NCBI GenBank assembly: GCA_047974745.1
Contig: JBKECO010000022.1
Coordinates: forward strand, 1-64,000
Length of the DNA: 64,000 bases
Direction of reading: 5' to 3'
Source: JBKECO01 sp047974745
Lineage (GTDB): Bacteria; Bacillota; Clostridia; Lachnospirales; Lachnospiraceae
Numbering within the stretch: position 1 is the first letter of the stretch; the number at the start of each line of letters is the position of its first letter. Of the stretch, positions 18,224 through 27,390 are shown in pieces. The translations under genes were made by a program, and so were the position numbers. A model generated the notes under the pieces. The model saw only the letters and a program-made list of their open reading frames with translations, ran no database searches and was not told the DNA's origin.

Positions 18224-19951
18224 ATGGGTTACATGGAAGAGTACACAAAATGGTGCACAGACAGTTATTTTGATGAGGGGACGAAAGCTGAGTTACAGGC
18301 AATTGCAGGAAACGATTCAGAGATCCAGGACAGGTTCTACCGACAGCTGGAATTTGGTACAGGTGGACTGCGGGGTATTATCGGGGCTGGCACGAACCGA
18401 ATGAATTACTATACAGTCAGACAGGCGACTCAGGGACTTGCCAACTACATCTGCTTACAAAACGGTCAGGATCGTGGCGTTGCCATTGCATATGACTCTA
18501 GAATCATGTCACCGGAATTTGCAAGCGAGGCAGCATTATGTTTGAACGCTAATGGCATTAAGACCTATATCTTTGAATCTCTCAGACCAACACCGGAACT
18601 GTCATTTGCAGTTCGCGAGCTTGGATGCATTTCAGGTATCGTAGTGACTGCAAGTCATAATCCAAGAGAATATAATGGCTATAAGGTATACTGGGAGGAT
18701 GGTGCACAGGTGACACCGCCGCATGATACCAATATTCTGGCTGAGGTCGCAAAAGTAACCGATTATTCAAATGTAAAGACCATGTCTTTGGAAGATGCAA
18801 AAGCAAAGGGACTCTATAATATCATCGACAGCTCCATGGATGATGCATATATGGCAGTGCTGAAGGAACAGGCGATTCATCCGGAGGTGATCAAACAGGT
18901 CGCTAAGGATATCCGTATCGTTTACACACCACTGCATGGAACGGGAAATATTCCTGTTCGAAGAGTATTAAAGGAGCTGGGATTTGAAAATGTATATGTT
19001 GTAAAAGAGCAGGAAGAACCAGATGGTAATTTCCCAACAGTAGCATATCCGAATCCGGAAAGCCCAAAGGCCTTCGAGCTGGCTCTGAAGCTTGCAGCGG
19101 AGGTGGATGCTGATATTGTGCTTGCTACAGATCCGGATGCAGATCGTCTGGGTGTCTATGCAAAGGACACAGCTACTGGCGAATATATCAGTTTTACAGG
19201 AAATATGTCAGGAATGCTCATTGCGGAATATATTTTGAGTGAGAGAACGGCCACTGGAACCATGCCTGCAAATCCGGCTTTGATCGAAACGATCGTTACA
19301 ACAGATATGGCGAAGGAAATTGCCAAAGCCTATGATGTTGCTCTGATCGAAGTTCTCACGGGATTCAAATATATTGGAGAGCAGATTCTGAAGTTCGAGA
19401 CCGATAACAGTCATTCTTATGTATTTGGTCTTGAGGAAAGCTATGGATGTCTGACAGGTACTTATGCAAGAGATAAGGATGCCTGTGTTGCTGTCATGAT
19501 GCTTTGCGAGGTCGCATCCTGGTACAAGCAAAAGGGCATGACTCTGTGGGATGCCATGATATCACTTTATGACAAGTATGGCTATTATAAAGAAGGACTT
19601 GAAACCATTACATTGCAGGGAATGGATGGAGCGGCTCAGATCGAATCCATAATTGCCGGCATGAGAGAAAATCCACCTGCTGAATTTGGAGCTTGGAAAG
19701 TATTAGCAGCAAGAGATTATAAGAAGGATACAAGAAAGGATATGATTTCTGGAGAAGTTACAACGACCGGTCTTCCATCTTCTAATGTATTGTATTATGA
19801 GTTAAGTGATAATTCCTGGTGCTGTGTTCGTCCTTCAGGAACAGAGCCAAAGATTAAATTTTATTTCGGAATCGTTGGCACAGATCTAAGCGACGCAGAT
19901 CAAAAGCTTGCAGAACTCAGCAAAGCTGTGACCGAAGCAGCGAAGGCTTAA
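18224..19951 (+). CDS. pgcA: Phosphoglucomutase/phosphomannomutase (PgcA-type)
   Basis: A 575-residue alpha-D-phosphohexomutase that interconverts glucose-6-phosphate and glucose-1-phosphate (or the mannose pair), linking glycolysis with glycogen and cell-wall sugar synthesis. The phosphoserine loop TASHNPREYNGYK, the metal loop DPDADRLG and the substrate loop GLEESYG are seen. The C-terminal phosphate-binding loop RPSGTEPKIKFY is also present. The start is ATG 18224 with AAAGAGG upstream; a longer TTG start overlapping the uppP end is less likely. The next gene is a glycogen debranching enzyme, which fits a shared role in alpha-glucan metabolism. Confidence 0.93.
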   Translation: MGYMEEYTKWCTDSYFDEGTKAELQAIAGNDSEIQDRFYRQLEFGTGGLRGIIGAGTNRMNYYTVRQATQGLANYICLQNGQDRGVAIAYDSRIMSPEFASEAALCLNANGIKTYIFESLRPTPELSFAVRELGCISGIVVTASHNPREYNGYKVYWEDGAQVTPPHDTNILAEVAKVTDYSNVKTMSLEDAKAKGLYNIIDSSMDDAYMAVLKEQAIHPEVIKQVAKDIRIVYTPLHGTGNIPVRRVLKELGFENVYVVKEQEEPDGNFPTVAYPNPESPKAFELALKLAAEVDADIVLATDPDADRLGVYAKDTATGEYISFTGNMSGMLIAEYILSERTATGTMPANPALIETIVTTDMAKEIAKAYDVALIEVLTGFKYIGEQILKFETDNSHSYVFGLEESYGCLTGTYARDKDACVAVMMLCEVASWYKQKGMTLWDAMISLYDKYGYYKEGLETITLQGMDGAAQIESIIAGMRENPPAEFGAWKVLAARDYKKDTRKDMISGEVTTTGLPSSNVLYYELSDNSWCCVRPSGTEPKIKFYFGIVGTDLSDADQKLAELSKAVTEAAKA

Positions 19952-20011
19952 ATAGCACTGGATTAGAATGACTGATTCTTATATAGTACTTAATCCGTAG
20001 GAGGCGATAGT

Positions 20012-22105
20012 ATGACAGAAATTCCACCTATTTCACAGTATCAGCTGGTTGCACTCGATAAGATCGGCGAATTTGATGTTCGACCGGGGTTTTATGAGAT
20101 AAATGGAGCAACAGCTATCCCGGGTGGTGTTAATTTCACAATTCATTCCAATCAGGCGACCGAGATCGATTTGCTCCTTTTTCACAGAACAGAGATGGAG
20201 CCTTTTGCAGTACTTCCATTTCCGGAATCTTACAGAATCGGAAACGTCTATTCCATGATCGTATTCGGTCTTCAAATCGAAGAGTTTGAATACGCATATC
20301 GGGTCTATGGACCTTATAGACCAGAAAAGGGACTTATTTTTGACGACTCCAAAATATTGCTGGATCCATATGCAAAGGCGGTCACGGGTCAGAGCGTATG
20401 GGGACAGAAGATCGGGAGCGGACCTCCGCCATATCACGCAAGAGTCGTCAATGACGATTTTGACTGGGGAACTGGAGATCAGCCATTACATCCCATGGAA
20501 GATGTTATCATCTATGAGATGCATGTAAGGGGATTTACGAAACACGCATCCTCTATGGTCAGACATCCCGGAACCTTTGCTGCGATCGGTGAAAAGCTTC
20601 CCTATTTGAAAGAGCTTGGCGTTACAGCAATCGAACTTATGCCGATTTTTGAATTTGATGAGCTGGCAGAGGCTAGAGAATATGAAGGGAATACACTCAT
20701 TAATTACTGGGGGTATTCCACTGTGAATTTCTTTTCTCCGAATACGAGCTATGCTGCGAGTGTAGAATACAACAGAGAGGGCAACGAGCTCAAAAGACTG
20801 ATTAAGACAATGAATCAGAATGGAATCGAAGTATATCTGGATGTGGTATTCAATCATACAGCAGAGGGGAATGAGGATGGTCCGTATTTCTCCTTTAAAG
20901 GACTGGATAATAATATTTATTATATGCTGACACCAGAGGGATTCTATTACAATTTCAGTGGATGTGGTAATACATTGAACTGCAATCATCCGATCGTTCA
21001 GCAGATGATCTTGGAGTGTCTCAGATATTGGGTCATTTCATATCGTATCGATGGATTTCGTTTTGATCTGGCGAGTATTCTGGGTAGAAATGAAGATGGT
21101 TCGCCGATGAGTAAACCGCCTCTGCTTCAGTCCCTTGCATTTGATCCAATACTGGGCAATGTAAAACTGATCGCGGAAGCCTGGGATGCCGGAGGTCTGT
21201 ATCAGGTGGGATCTTTTCCATCCTGGAACAGATGGATCGAGTGGAATGGAATTTATCGTGATGATATGCGTTCCTTCCTCAAGGGTGATTCCGGTTATGC
21301 GGATGCTGCGCTAAAAAGAATACTTGGTTCGACAGAGATGTATTCGAAGGAACGGATGGGACATGATGCATCTGTAAATTTCCTGACCTGTCATGATGGT
21401 TTCACCTTATACGACCTATATTCATATAATGAGAAACATAACGAAGAAAATGGCTGGAACAATACAGACGGAGCGAATGATAATCGCAGCTGGAATTGTG
21501 GCAGCGAAGGTGAGACAGAGGATGTCGAGGTCATTCAGTTACGAGAGAGGATGATCCGAAATGCAGCAGTTGTTCTGTTCTGCAGCCGTGGGATTCCGAT
21601 GTTCTTGGCTGGAGATGAATTTGGAAATACGCAGTTCGGGAACAATAATCCATATTGCCAGGATAATGAAATCTCATGGCTCGACTGGTCGTTATTCCGA
21701 AAAAATAAAGAACAGTTCAATTTCTTCCGGGATATGATCTCGTTCAGAAAGCGCCACAGACCGATTCGTGCAACGACCCCATCCTGCAGCATTGGATTTC
21801 CAGAAGTAAGCGTACATGGAGCAAAGCCGTGGAATATCGAGACTGGATATGATACTCATTACATCGGGGTCATGTATGCCGGAAAAACCGGGACTGCGGA
21901 TGATATTTTATATATTGCAATCAATACCTATTGGGAAACGATCTGGATCGAGCTTCCTTCGCTGCCAAGTGGTATGGCTTGGAAAAAAACAGTGAATACC
22001 TTTGAGAACCCAAGCTATATGAAACCGGCATATTTTGTAAATAATAATTTACAGATCAGAGAGCGGACAGTCATGATTTTTATTGCAGAAAGGCAGTCTG
22101 GCTAG
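20012..22105 (+). CDS. GH13 glycogen debranching enzyme (GlgX/isoamylase-type)
   Basis: A 697-residue alpha-amylase-superfamily enzyme with an N-terminal CBM48-type beta domain (INGATAIPGGVNFTIHSNQA). A catalytic barrel and a C-terminal beta domain follow. GH13 regions are visible: DVVFNHT (D277, H282), GFRFDLA (nucleophile D352), EAWD (acid Glu389) and TCHDG (D462). The domain order fits enzymes that hydrolyse alpha-1,6 branches of glycogen or limit dextrins in the cytosol; there is no signal peptide. Strong ribosome binding site (AGGAGG). It follows phosphoglucomutase, and a 4-alpha-glucanotransferase occurs elsewhere in the window. Pullulanase-like specificity is the main alternative. Confidence 0.88.
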   Translation: MTEIPPISQYQLVALDKIGEFDVRPGFYEINGATAIPGGVNFTIHSNQATEIDLLLFHRTEMEPFAVLPFPESYRIGNVYSMIVFGLQIEEFEYAYRVYGPYRPEKGLIFDDSKILLDPYAKAVTGQSVWGQKIGSGPPPYHARVVNDDFDWGTGDQPLHPMEDVIIYEMHVRGFTKHASSMVRHPGTFAAIGEKLPYLKELGVTAIELMPIFEFDELAEAREYEGNTLINYWGYSTVNFFSPNTSYAASVEYNREGNELKRLIKTMNQNGIEVYLDVVFNHTAEGNEDGPYFSFKGLDNNIYYMLTPEGFYYNFSGCGNTLNCNHPIVQQMILECLRYWVISYRIDGFRFDLASILGRNEDGSPMSKPPLLQSLAFDPILGNVKLIAEAWDAGGLYQVGSFPSWNRWIEWNGIYRDDMRSFLKGDSGYADAALKRILGSTEMYSKERMGHDASVNFLTCHDGFTLYDLYSYNEKHNEENGWNNTDGANDNRSWNCGSEGETEDVEVIQLRERMIRNAAVVLFCSRGIPMFLAGDEFGNTQFGNNNPYCQDNEISWLDWSLFRKNKEQFNFFRDMISFRKRHRPIRATTPSCSIGFPEVSVHGAKPWNIETGYDTHYIGVMYAGKTGTADDILYIAINTYWETIWIELPSLPSGMAWKKTVNTFENPSYMKPAYFVNNNLQIRERTVMIFIAERQSG

Positions 22106-22123
22106 AAAGTACAGGGAAATTGT

Positions 22124-22645
22124 TTGGATCAGCATAGAAGCGTTTTGGCAAGTCATGAGCTCGAGCCGGTTTATAATGAAAAATCGAAAATACTGATTTT
22201 AGGCAGTTTTCCGTCGGTGAAATCAAGAGAATCAAATTTTTACTATGGACATCCGAGAAATAGATTCTGGGATGTTCTTAGTTATGTTTATTTAGGTCAA
22301 AATAATGCTTCATTCCAAAGTGTGGCAGATAAGAAACAATTCTTATATGATCATGAAATCGCACTTTGGGATGTGATAGATTCCTGCAGGATCACAGGGT
22401 CGAGTGACAGCAGTATTAAAGAGGTAATACCTGTCGATATCATAAGGATTCTTCATGCATGCAAGATCTCGGCAATAGTTACTAATGGTCAAACGGCGAA
22501 CCGATTATACAAACAGCATTTGCTGGCAACTGCGGCGATGGATGCGATCCTTCTTCCTTCAACGAGTCCGGCAAATGCTGCATTTTCACTTGAGAGACTT
22601 CAGGAAGTATGGGCAGAAGCGATTCATACGGTGATTGCGAAGTAG
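22124..22645 (+). CDS. DNA-deoxyinosine glycosylase (UDG family 6)
   Basis: A 173-residue member of the uracil-DNA glycosylase superfamily that, in family 6, removes hypoxanthine from deaminated DNA. Typical motifs are GSFPS at residues 27-31 and YYGHPRNRFW at 40-49, followed later by a TNGQTA region and a PSTSPANA motif near the C-terminus. The start is TTG 22124, with AGGGAA six bases upstream; no ATG or GTG fits. It lies 18 bases after the debranching enzyme and 20 bases before a HAD phosphatase. Confidence 0.88.
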   Translation: MDQHRSVLASHELEPVYNEKSKILILGSFPSVKSRESNFYYGHPRNRFWDVLSYVYLGQNNASFQSVADKKQFLYDHEIALWDVIDSCRITGSSDSSIKEVIPVDIIRILHACKISAIVTNGQTANRLYKQHLLATAAMDAILLPSTSPANAAFSLERLQEVWAEAIHTVIAK

Positions 22646-22665
22646 GTAGATAGAAAGAGTAAAAG

Positions 22666-23469
22666 ATGAAGAAAGCAATTTTTTTTGATGCTGATGGCAC
22701 ATTAATTGATATCCAAAAAGGAATGACTGAGGAGACGAAAAGATCCTTGCTCGAATTAAAAGAGAATGGTCATGAACTATTTTTGTGTACGGGCAGGGGA
22801 CGTTCCTTTCTTAGTGATGAACTGGAACATATTCCTTTTACAGGGATGATCTGCAGTATGGGTGCCTATATTGAAATCAATGGAAAAAAAGTATTTTCAA
22901 AAGAAATTCCGCTGGATATCGGAAAATACAGTGTAGAGATCCTAAGAAAAAACAAAATGGTGCCTGTTCTGGAGGGTGCATCCTACATGTATTATGATCT
23001 GGAAGAATATACAACAGAAATCGACTGGTTCGCAGATTTGATTACTGCGCAGCTTGGGAACAGACATAAGCAGATCCGGGGGAACGAAGAGGAACTTCAT
23101 TTTTCTAAGATAAGTGCAAAACATAACTCCAGATCAAATATCGAGTCAGCATGTTCCCAATTATCAGAGTTCTATAACTTTATCTATCACGAAGGTGCAT
23201 TTGTGGGAAGAACCGTTGAAATGATCGTGAAGGGCTGCTCAAAGGGTGTTGCCTGTGCGGTGATCTGCAGTGTGCTGGGGATAGATAAAAAGGATACGAT
23301 CGCTTTCGGCGACAGTAATAATGATATCGAGCTTTTCGATGCCTGTGGTTTTAAGATCGCTATGGGTGATGCTTCGATCAGACTAAAATCAAGTGCTGAT
23401 CTGATTACCTCGAATCGCGAACGTGAGGGAATTACAATAGCGCTGCGTAAACTGAATCTGATCGGCTGA
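22666..23469 (+). CDS. HAD-superfamily phosphatase, Cof-type (IIB)
   Basis: A 267-residue HAD hydrolase with motif I DADGT (D8 nucleophile, D10 acid), a type IIB cap domain between about residues 85 and 185, and motif III/IV FGDSNNDIELF. Such enzymes dephosphorylate sugar phosphates or flavin and PLP phosphates in the cytosol, and the exact substrate cannot be read from the sequence. The ATG has only a modest ribosome binding site (AAAGAGTAAAAG). Its position after carbohydrate genes is compatible with, but does not prove, a sugar-phosphate role. Confidence 0.88.
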   Translation: MKKAIFFDADGTLIDIQKGMTEETKRSLLELKENGHELFLCTGRGRSFLSDELEHIPFTGMICSMGAYIEINGKKVFSKEIPLDIGKYSVEILRKNKMVPVLEGASYMYYDLEEYTTEIDWFADLITAQLGNRHKQIRGNEEELHFSKISAKHNSRSNIESACSQLSEFYNFIYHEGAFVGRTVEMIVKGCSKGVACAVICSVLGIDKKDTIAFGDSNNDIELFDACGFKIAMGDASIRLKSSADLITSNREREGITIALRKLNLIG

Positions 23470-23534
23470 GATAATAGAAGGCAGAGCACAGATCAGGATC
23501 GAAGGCCACCATGTTCACACGATGAGGAAAGACA

Positions 23535-24038
23535 ATGTTTGATGAATTGACAAAAGATGATATCCAAAAGATGAGTGAAGAAGTAGAACATCGCAGACTC
23601 ATAGTTCGAAAAGAAGCACTTGAAGCAGTAAAAGAAGCCAGAGCACATGGTGATCTGAGTGAAAACTTTGAATATAAAGCAGCAAAGCAATTCAAAAATC
23701 AAAATGAAAGCAGAATACGTTATCTCGAGAAAATGATTCGAACGGCAAAAATCGTAGAAGAAGAGGATTTAGAGAATGTTGTGACATTAAACACAAAAGT
23801 CACCGTATTTATGGGAGAAGATGATTGTGAGGAAGAATATCTGGTCGTGACCCCGTTAAGAGGCAATTCTCTTAAAAATATGATCAGTAACAAATCACCG
23901 CTTGGCAGTGCGATCTATGGAAAAAAAGCAGGCGAGCGAATAGAAGTACAGGTAGATCAGAATTATTCGTACTTTTTACAGATCATTCGGGTTGAAAGAA
24001 TAGAGAATCCACATGAATTAGAAATCAAGAAATTTTAA
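23535..24038 (+). CDS. GreA/GreB-family transcription elongation factor
   Basis: A 167-residue protein with the Gre N-terminal coiled coil, including the conserved tip ARAHGDLSENFEY (around residues 35-47) that enters the polymerase secondary channel. It also has a C-terminal FKBP-like domain containing SPLGSAIYGKKAGE. Gre factors rescue backtracked RNA polymerase by stimulating transcript cleavage. The two acidic tip residues are present, so cleavage activity is expected. It is slightly longer than a standard GreA (about 158), so it may be a second paralogue rather than the main one. Confidence 0.88.
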   Translation: MFDELTKDDIQKMSEEVEHRRLIVRKEALEAVKEARAHGDLSENFEYKAAKQFKNQNESRIRYLEKMIRTAKIVEEEDLENVVTLNTKVTVFMGEDDCEEEYLVVTPLRGNSLKNMISNKSPLGSAIYGKKAGERIEVQVDQNYSYFLQIIRVERIENPHELEIKKF

Positions 24039-24121
24039 AGCAATTATGACCACGGATACTACGGTACGCTCTGTGCAGGTGCACTTGCGGACGAAACATC
24101 ATAAACTGAGGAGAATCAGCT

Positions 24122-24583
24122 ATGAAGGGAACAGAATTATCACAGCTATTAAATAAATTGTATAAGGAAACACAGGAAGGCAAGGTGTCCTGGGACATCC
24201 ACATTCAGACTACAGAGGGGAATGAGGAGAAATTCGAAGTAGAGGAACAAGGAAAGACCTGGCAGGTGGATGAGTGTTATGTCTCCTATTCCTGTACCAG
24301 TCAAGGCAGAGAAGTATGCATGATCACCTATGAGATGATCAAAAAAAATGAAGATGATATGCAGTCGATCAATTATGTTTTTGTACCGCCTCTTGGAATC
24401 CGTCTGTTTTCTGTACAAACATTGCTGCCTTATAGCGTAGAAACAGATAGAATGCTGATCCATCAGGTTCATAATCTGTGGGAGCTGATTGTGGAGCTGC
24501 ACCGGAAAAATTCACCTCAGATTCATTGGAGGCTCAGTGAAGCAGAAGTCGTGATCGAGGATGAGTCAGATTCCGTGAACTAG
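24122..24583 (+). CDS. Hypothetical protein, 153 aa
   Basis: Not recognised. It is an acidic, soluble 153-residue protein without signal peptide or membrane segment. The middle has alternating hydrophobic strands with CYVSYSC and REVCMITYEM. A helical stretch rich in Leu and His (HQVHNLWELIVELHRK) comes near the end. The ATG has GAGGAG upstream. It sits between a Gre-like factor and the CysN-like GTPase, 26 bases before the latter, so it may be co-transcribed with that protein. Codon use resembles its neighbours. Confidence 0.75.
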   Translation: MKGTELSQLLNKLYKETQEGKVSWDIHIQTTEGNEEKFEVEEQGKTWQVDECYVSYSCTSQGREVCMITYEMIKKNEDDMQSINYVFVPPLGIRLFSVQTLLPYSVETDRMLIHQVHNLWELIVELHRKNSPQIHWRLSEAEVVIEDESDSVN

Positions 24584-24609
24584 ATAGTGATCTGCAGGGG
24601 GTGCTAATA

Positions 24610-26628
24610 ATGAGCAGTTTTTTTAGAAACACACAAATGAACAGAATTGAGTCAGAAGTCGTATATTTGCTGCGTGAGGCTGCAAAAGATAACATGGTAC
24701 TGAATATCCTTTGTGATAATGAATCAGCACGCAGACGTATTACAGAACTTGCTGAAATTGCTCTTTATCCCGAGTGCCCTGAATTGTTTTTTTGTGAAGA
24801 TCAGAATTTTGTAGATGCAGAGTATCCCGACCTGCGTCCGACCGGACAGGAAAGGACTCTGCTTTTTCATACACATAAACAAATACGTATGCATCGACCG
24901 CAGATGTGGCATTTTTACAATCTGCTTCTGCAAAAAGATACGACACTGCTCTTAAGACCATTTATGGGCTTGGATCAAAGAGTCATGGAGAGCAGAAAGA
25001 AACGAATGATCAAGCTGATCACATGCGGCGGAGTGGATGATGGAAAATCAACATTGATTGGACGGCTGCTTTTTGAAAGCAGGACAGAGGATGAAAAAAA
25101 AGAGCTGATGAGCCGTTCTGAACTGCTGCGAAAGGACCAGACCCTAGATTATGCGCTTCTCGCATCAGAATCCAGAGAAGAGTCGGAACAAGGAATTACA
25201 GTTTCGGTATCCTATAGCTGGTTCGAGACGCAAGAACACTGTTTTCTTATGGCGGATACTCCAGGCCACGAAGAATACACCAGAAATATGGCATATGGCG
25301 CTTCCGGCGCTGATATTGGTATCATTATGATCGGAGCAGGCAAGGGTATCGTTGCTCAGACAAAAAGACATATCCGAATCTGTGTATTTATGGGGATTAC
25401 CAGATTTATTTTTGCAATCAATAAAATGGATCTTTGTGACTATAAAGAATCTGTTTATCTGCAGATAAAAGATGAGCTGGAACAGTTCATGGCTCAGTTC
25501 ACATATCGGGAGATCAGTTTTATTCCGGTGGCGGCAAAAGCAGGTGTCAATATCACTGCAATGGGCAATGAAATGCCCTGGTATCATGGCAGGGACCTGC
25601 TGGCAGAAATTGACGGGATCGCCAAATCCCATTTATTGGATGACGAACCCAGAGGAAGCTTTTCAATGCCAGTACAAAGAGTCTGTAAATCCAGTCAGAT
25701 CAAAGGCGCTGAGATAGCGAGAAGGCAGTATCAGGGCGAAGTATCCGGCCATGAAATCAGCATCACGGATGAGCTCTATGTTCTTCCAACGATGGAAAAG
25801 AGCACCATAGCACAGCTGTTCGTAAATGGAGAGTCTCGAAGGAAGGCGTATCCTGGTGATCAGATATCATTGGAATTAGTGAATGAACTAAATATTTCCC
25901 AGGGCAGCATTCTTTCCGATTCAAGAGATATCGGCCTGGAGGAGGATTTCATCGTAGATATTCTCTGGATGGCTGATCAACGGCTTAAGGCAGGGGAGTG
26001 TTACCTGGTCAAAGAAAAAGGCAATCTCGTGACTGCTAATATCGTTAAGATCTTATATAGCATTGATTTTCAGACTGGGGAAAAGAGAAATGTCAGTCAT
26101 ATTACCAAAAATATGGTGGCAAGATGCGAGATATCCCTTCAAAAGCAGATTCCGGTCATAGCAAATGCTGATGGTAGTAAACCTGAGATTCTATTGATCG
26201 ACAGGGATACGTTGGAAACCTCAGGATATGGCAAAATCGTGAAGAACTCTCTGTTTTCCGATCTGTTTTCTGATCAGGAAAATGTAACGATGGAGGAACG
26301 TGAGTCAGCAATTGGTCAAAAGTCGCTTTTGATTACGGCTGCCGGCGAAGAATCCATTAAATTCCTTCGCTCACTTGATCGAAAACTCCTTCGCTCTGGA
26401 TTTCATACCAGCTATCTTGAAGGCTGTGACGAAGACGCACTGCTGGCATTAAAGATAAGAACGCTCATGGAAGCGGGAATCATGGTGCTTATTTCAGCCG
26501 AACCTGAGACGATCAAGAAGCTTGAGGAGACATCATTTTTAAAGGAACGCCTCTATATTATAGAGAATTCATTTATGACCATCGAAAATCTACTCAAGGT
26601 ATTCAGAGAGGTAACAGAGGAATTCTGA
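24610..26628 (+). CDS. CysN-like GTPase with N-terminal extension and degenerate APS-kinase-like tail
   Basis: A 672-residue translation-factor-type GTPase. A roughly 130-residue N-terminal domain of unknown type comes first. The GTPase that follows is close to CysN of ATP sulfurylase: GGVDDGKST at residues 140-148, then ESREESEQGITVSVSY, MADTPGHEEYTRNMA and NKMD, followed by EF-Tu-like beta barrels. The last 110 residues resemble an APS kinase (CysC) fold in order. However, the P-loop position reads TAAGEES, so no ATP-binding Lys is present. No cysD, cysH or sulfate transporter is nearby. ATG 24610 is preferred over GTG 24601 because AGGGGG is 9 bases upstream. The role is unknown, and I would not call it sulfate assimilation without a CysD partner. 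Confidence 0.78.
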   Translation: MSSFFRNTQMNRIESEVVYLLREAAKDNMVLNILCDNESARRRITELAEIALYPECPELFFCEDQNFVDAEYPDLRPTGQERTLLFHTHKQIRMHRPQMWHFYNLLLQKDTTLLLRPFMGLDQRVMESRKKRMIKLITCGGVDDGKSTLIGRLLFESRTEDEKKELMSRSELLRKDQTLDYALLASESREESEQGITVSVSYSWFETQEHCFLMADTPGHEEYTRNMAYGASGADIGIIMIGAGKGIVAQTKRHIRICVFMGITRFIFAINKMDLCDYKESVYLQIKDELEQFMAQFTYREISFIPVAAKAGVNITAMGNEMPWYHGRDLLAEIDGIAKSHLLDDEPRGSFSMPVQRVCKSSQIKGAEIARRQYQGEVSGHEISITDELYVLPTMEKSTIAQLFVNGESRRKAYPGDQISLELVNELNISQGSILSDSRDIGLEEDFIVDILWMADQRLKAGECYLVKEKGNLVTANIVKILYSIDFQTGEKRNVSHITKNMVARCEISLQKQIPVIANADGSKPEILLIDRDTLETSGYGKIVKNSLFSDLFSDQENVTMEERESAIGQKSLLITAAGEESIKFLRSLDRKLLRSGFHTSYLEGCDEDALLALKIRTLMEAGIMVLISAEPETIKKLEETSFLKERLYIIENSFMTIENLLKVFREVTEEF

Positions 26629-26635
26629 TCGTAAA

Positions 26636-26684
26636 AAAAGGAGCTGGAGCAATTCCACAAAATGGATTTGCTGCAGCTCCTTTT
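26636..26684 (+). terminator. Long hairpin after the CysN-like gene
   Basis: AAAAGGAGCTG (26636-26646) pairs with CAGCTCCTTTT (26674-26684). The inner arms AGCAA/TTGCT and TCCA/TGGA extend the stem almost without interruption. The T tract is only four bases, so termination may be partial. Confidence 0.75.
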
Positions 26685-26697
26685 AAGGGGAGAGTTT

Positions 26698-26799
26698 ATG
26701 AAAAAGTTTAATTCTTCAAACGAAGTAATGAGTGGGGGAACTTCATTTGATATACACAGTATAGATCTAAAGTGTGTTGATAGTTTGTTTATAAAATAA
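26698..26799 (+). CDS. Possible 33-aa peptide
   Basis: A short open frame encoding a 33-residue peptide (MKKFNSSNEVMSGG... ending SLFIK) with a very good ribosome binding site, AAGGGGAG, six bases before its ATG. It follows the hairpin at 26636-26684 and lies upstream of the trp promoter. There is no hydrophobic signal, and a single Cys. It could be real or chance, and I have no functional idea. Confidence 0.3.
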   Translation: MKKFNSSNEVMSGGTSFDIHSIDLKCVDSLFIK

Positions 26800-26895
26800 A
26801 ACGTTTATAAACAGATTTAAAGTATTTATTAATTAAGTAAAATATGTATTTCGTAATCATTAGAGTGATATCCTTAAAAATGGTCAAAGTGGTGG

Positions 26896-26924
26896 TTGAC
26901 AGACTTGACTGGATGTGATATTTT
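26896..26924 (+). promoter_or_regulatory. Promoter of the trp operon
   Basis: A perfect TTGACA at 26896-26901, a 17-base spacer, TATTTT at 26919-26924. It drives a leader of about 460 bases that contains the T-box. Confidence 0.7.
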
Positions 26925-27009
26925 TAGTTAAATATTGAAAACATGGTTGCAGCTTCAAAACATTCGAACAATAGAGAAGACCTTGGAACCTGTAATCAAA
27001 TACATGAAA

Positions 27010-27329
27010 ATCAATGATCAAAGAGAGTACTCCAAAGAATCTCCTTACAGAGAGCTATCGGTGGTGGAAGATAGCAGGCAGACTTTGCAGGAATGGGTTT
27101 GTGAGATGCGAAGCGAATTATAGTAGCGGATGCCGTTTTCCCAACGTTATATGGGTGAGATATCGAAATACTTGTTTATTTCTGTATCAAAAGAGTCTGT
27201 TGAATTGGTGGCGAACATTTTCCGATTATGGGAAGTGTTTTTTTATTCTCAAAATCCAGTGATTGAACAGAGAAACCAGGTGGCACCACGAGGAATCGTC
27301 CCGGACTTACATAGTAAGTCCGATTTTTT
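27010..27329 (+). promoter_or_regulatory. Tryptophan T-box leader
   Basis: A tRNA-sensing leader. The stem I distal part CAGAGAGCTATCGGTGGTGG is followed by AAGATAGCAG. The specifier loop GGAATGGGTT places TGG (Trp codon) at 27094-27096. The conserved T-box sequence AGGTGGCACCACG is at 27278-27290. A terminator follows, with the stem CGGACTTAC / GTAAGTCCG (27302-27310 with 27314-27322) and a T run. Uncharged tRNA-Trp should stabilise the antiterminator and allow trpE transcription. The region between stem I and the T-box sequence (about 27130-27270) shows no gene. The leader from the promoter to 27010 shows nothing else I recognise. Confidence 0.92.
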
Positions 27330-27390
27330 GTATTCGGAACAGAACAAATTACCGAAGACCCTACTCTTTCCATTCAAAAGGAGAATACTT

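Noticed and set aside
27130..27390. Upstream open frame continuous with trpE
   Set aside because: It covers the T-box and terminator; TrpE homology and the ribosome binding site start at 27391.
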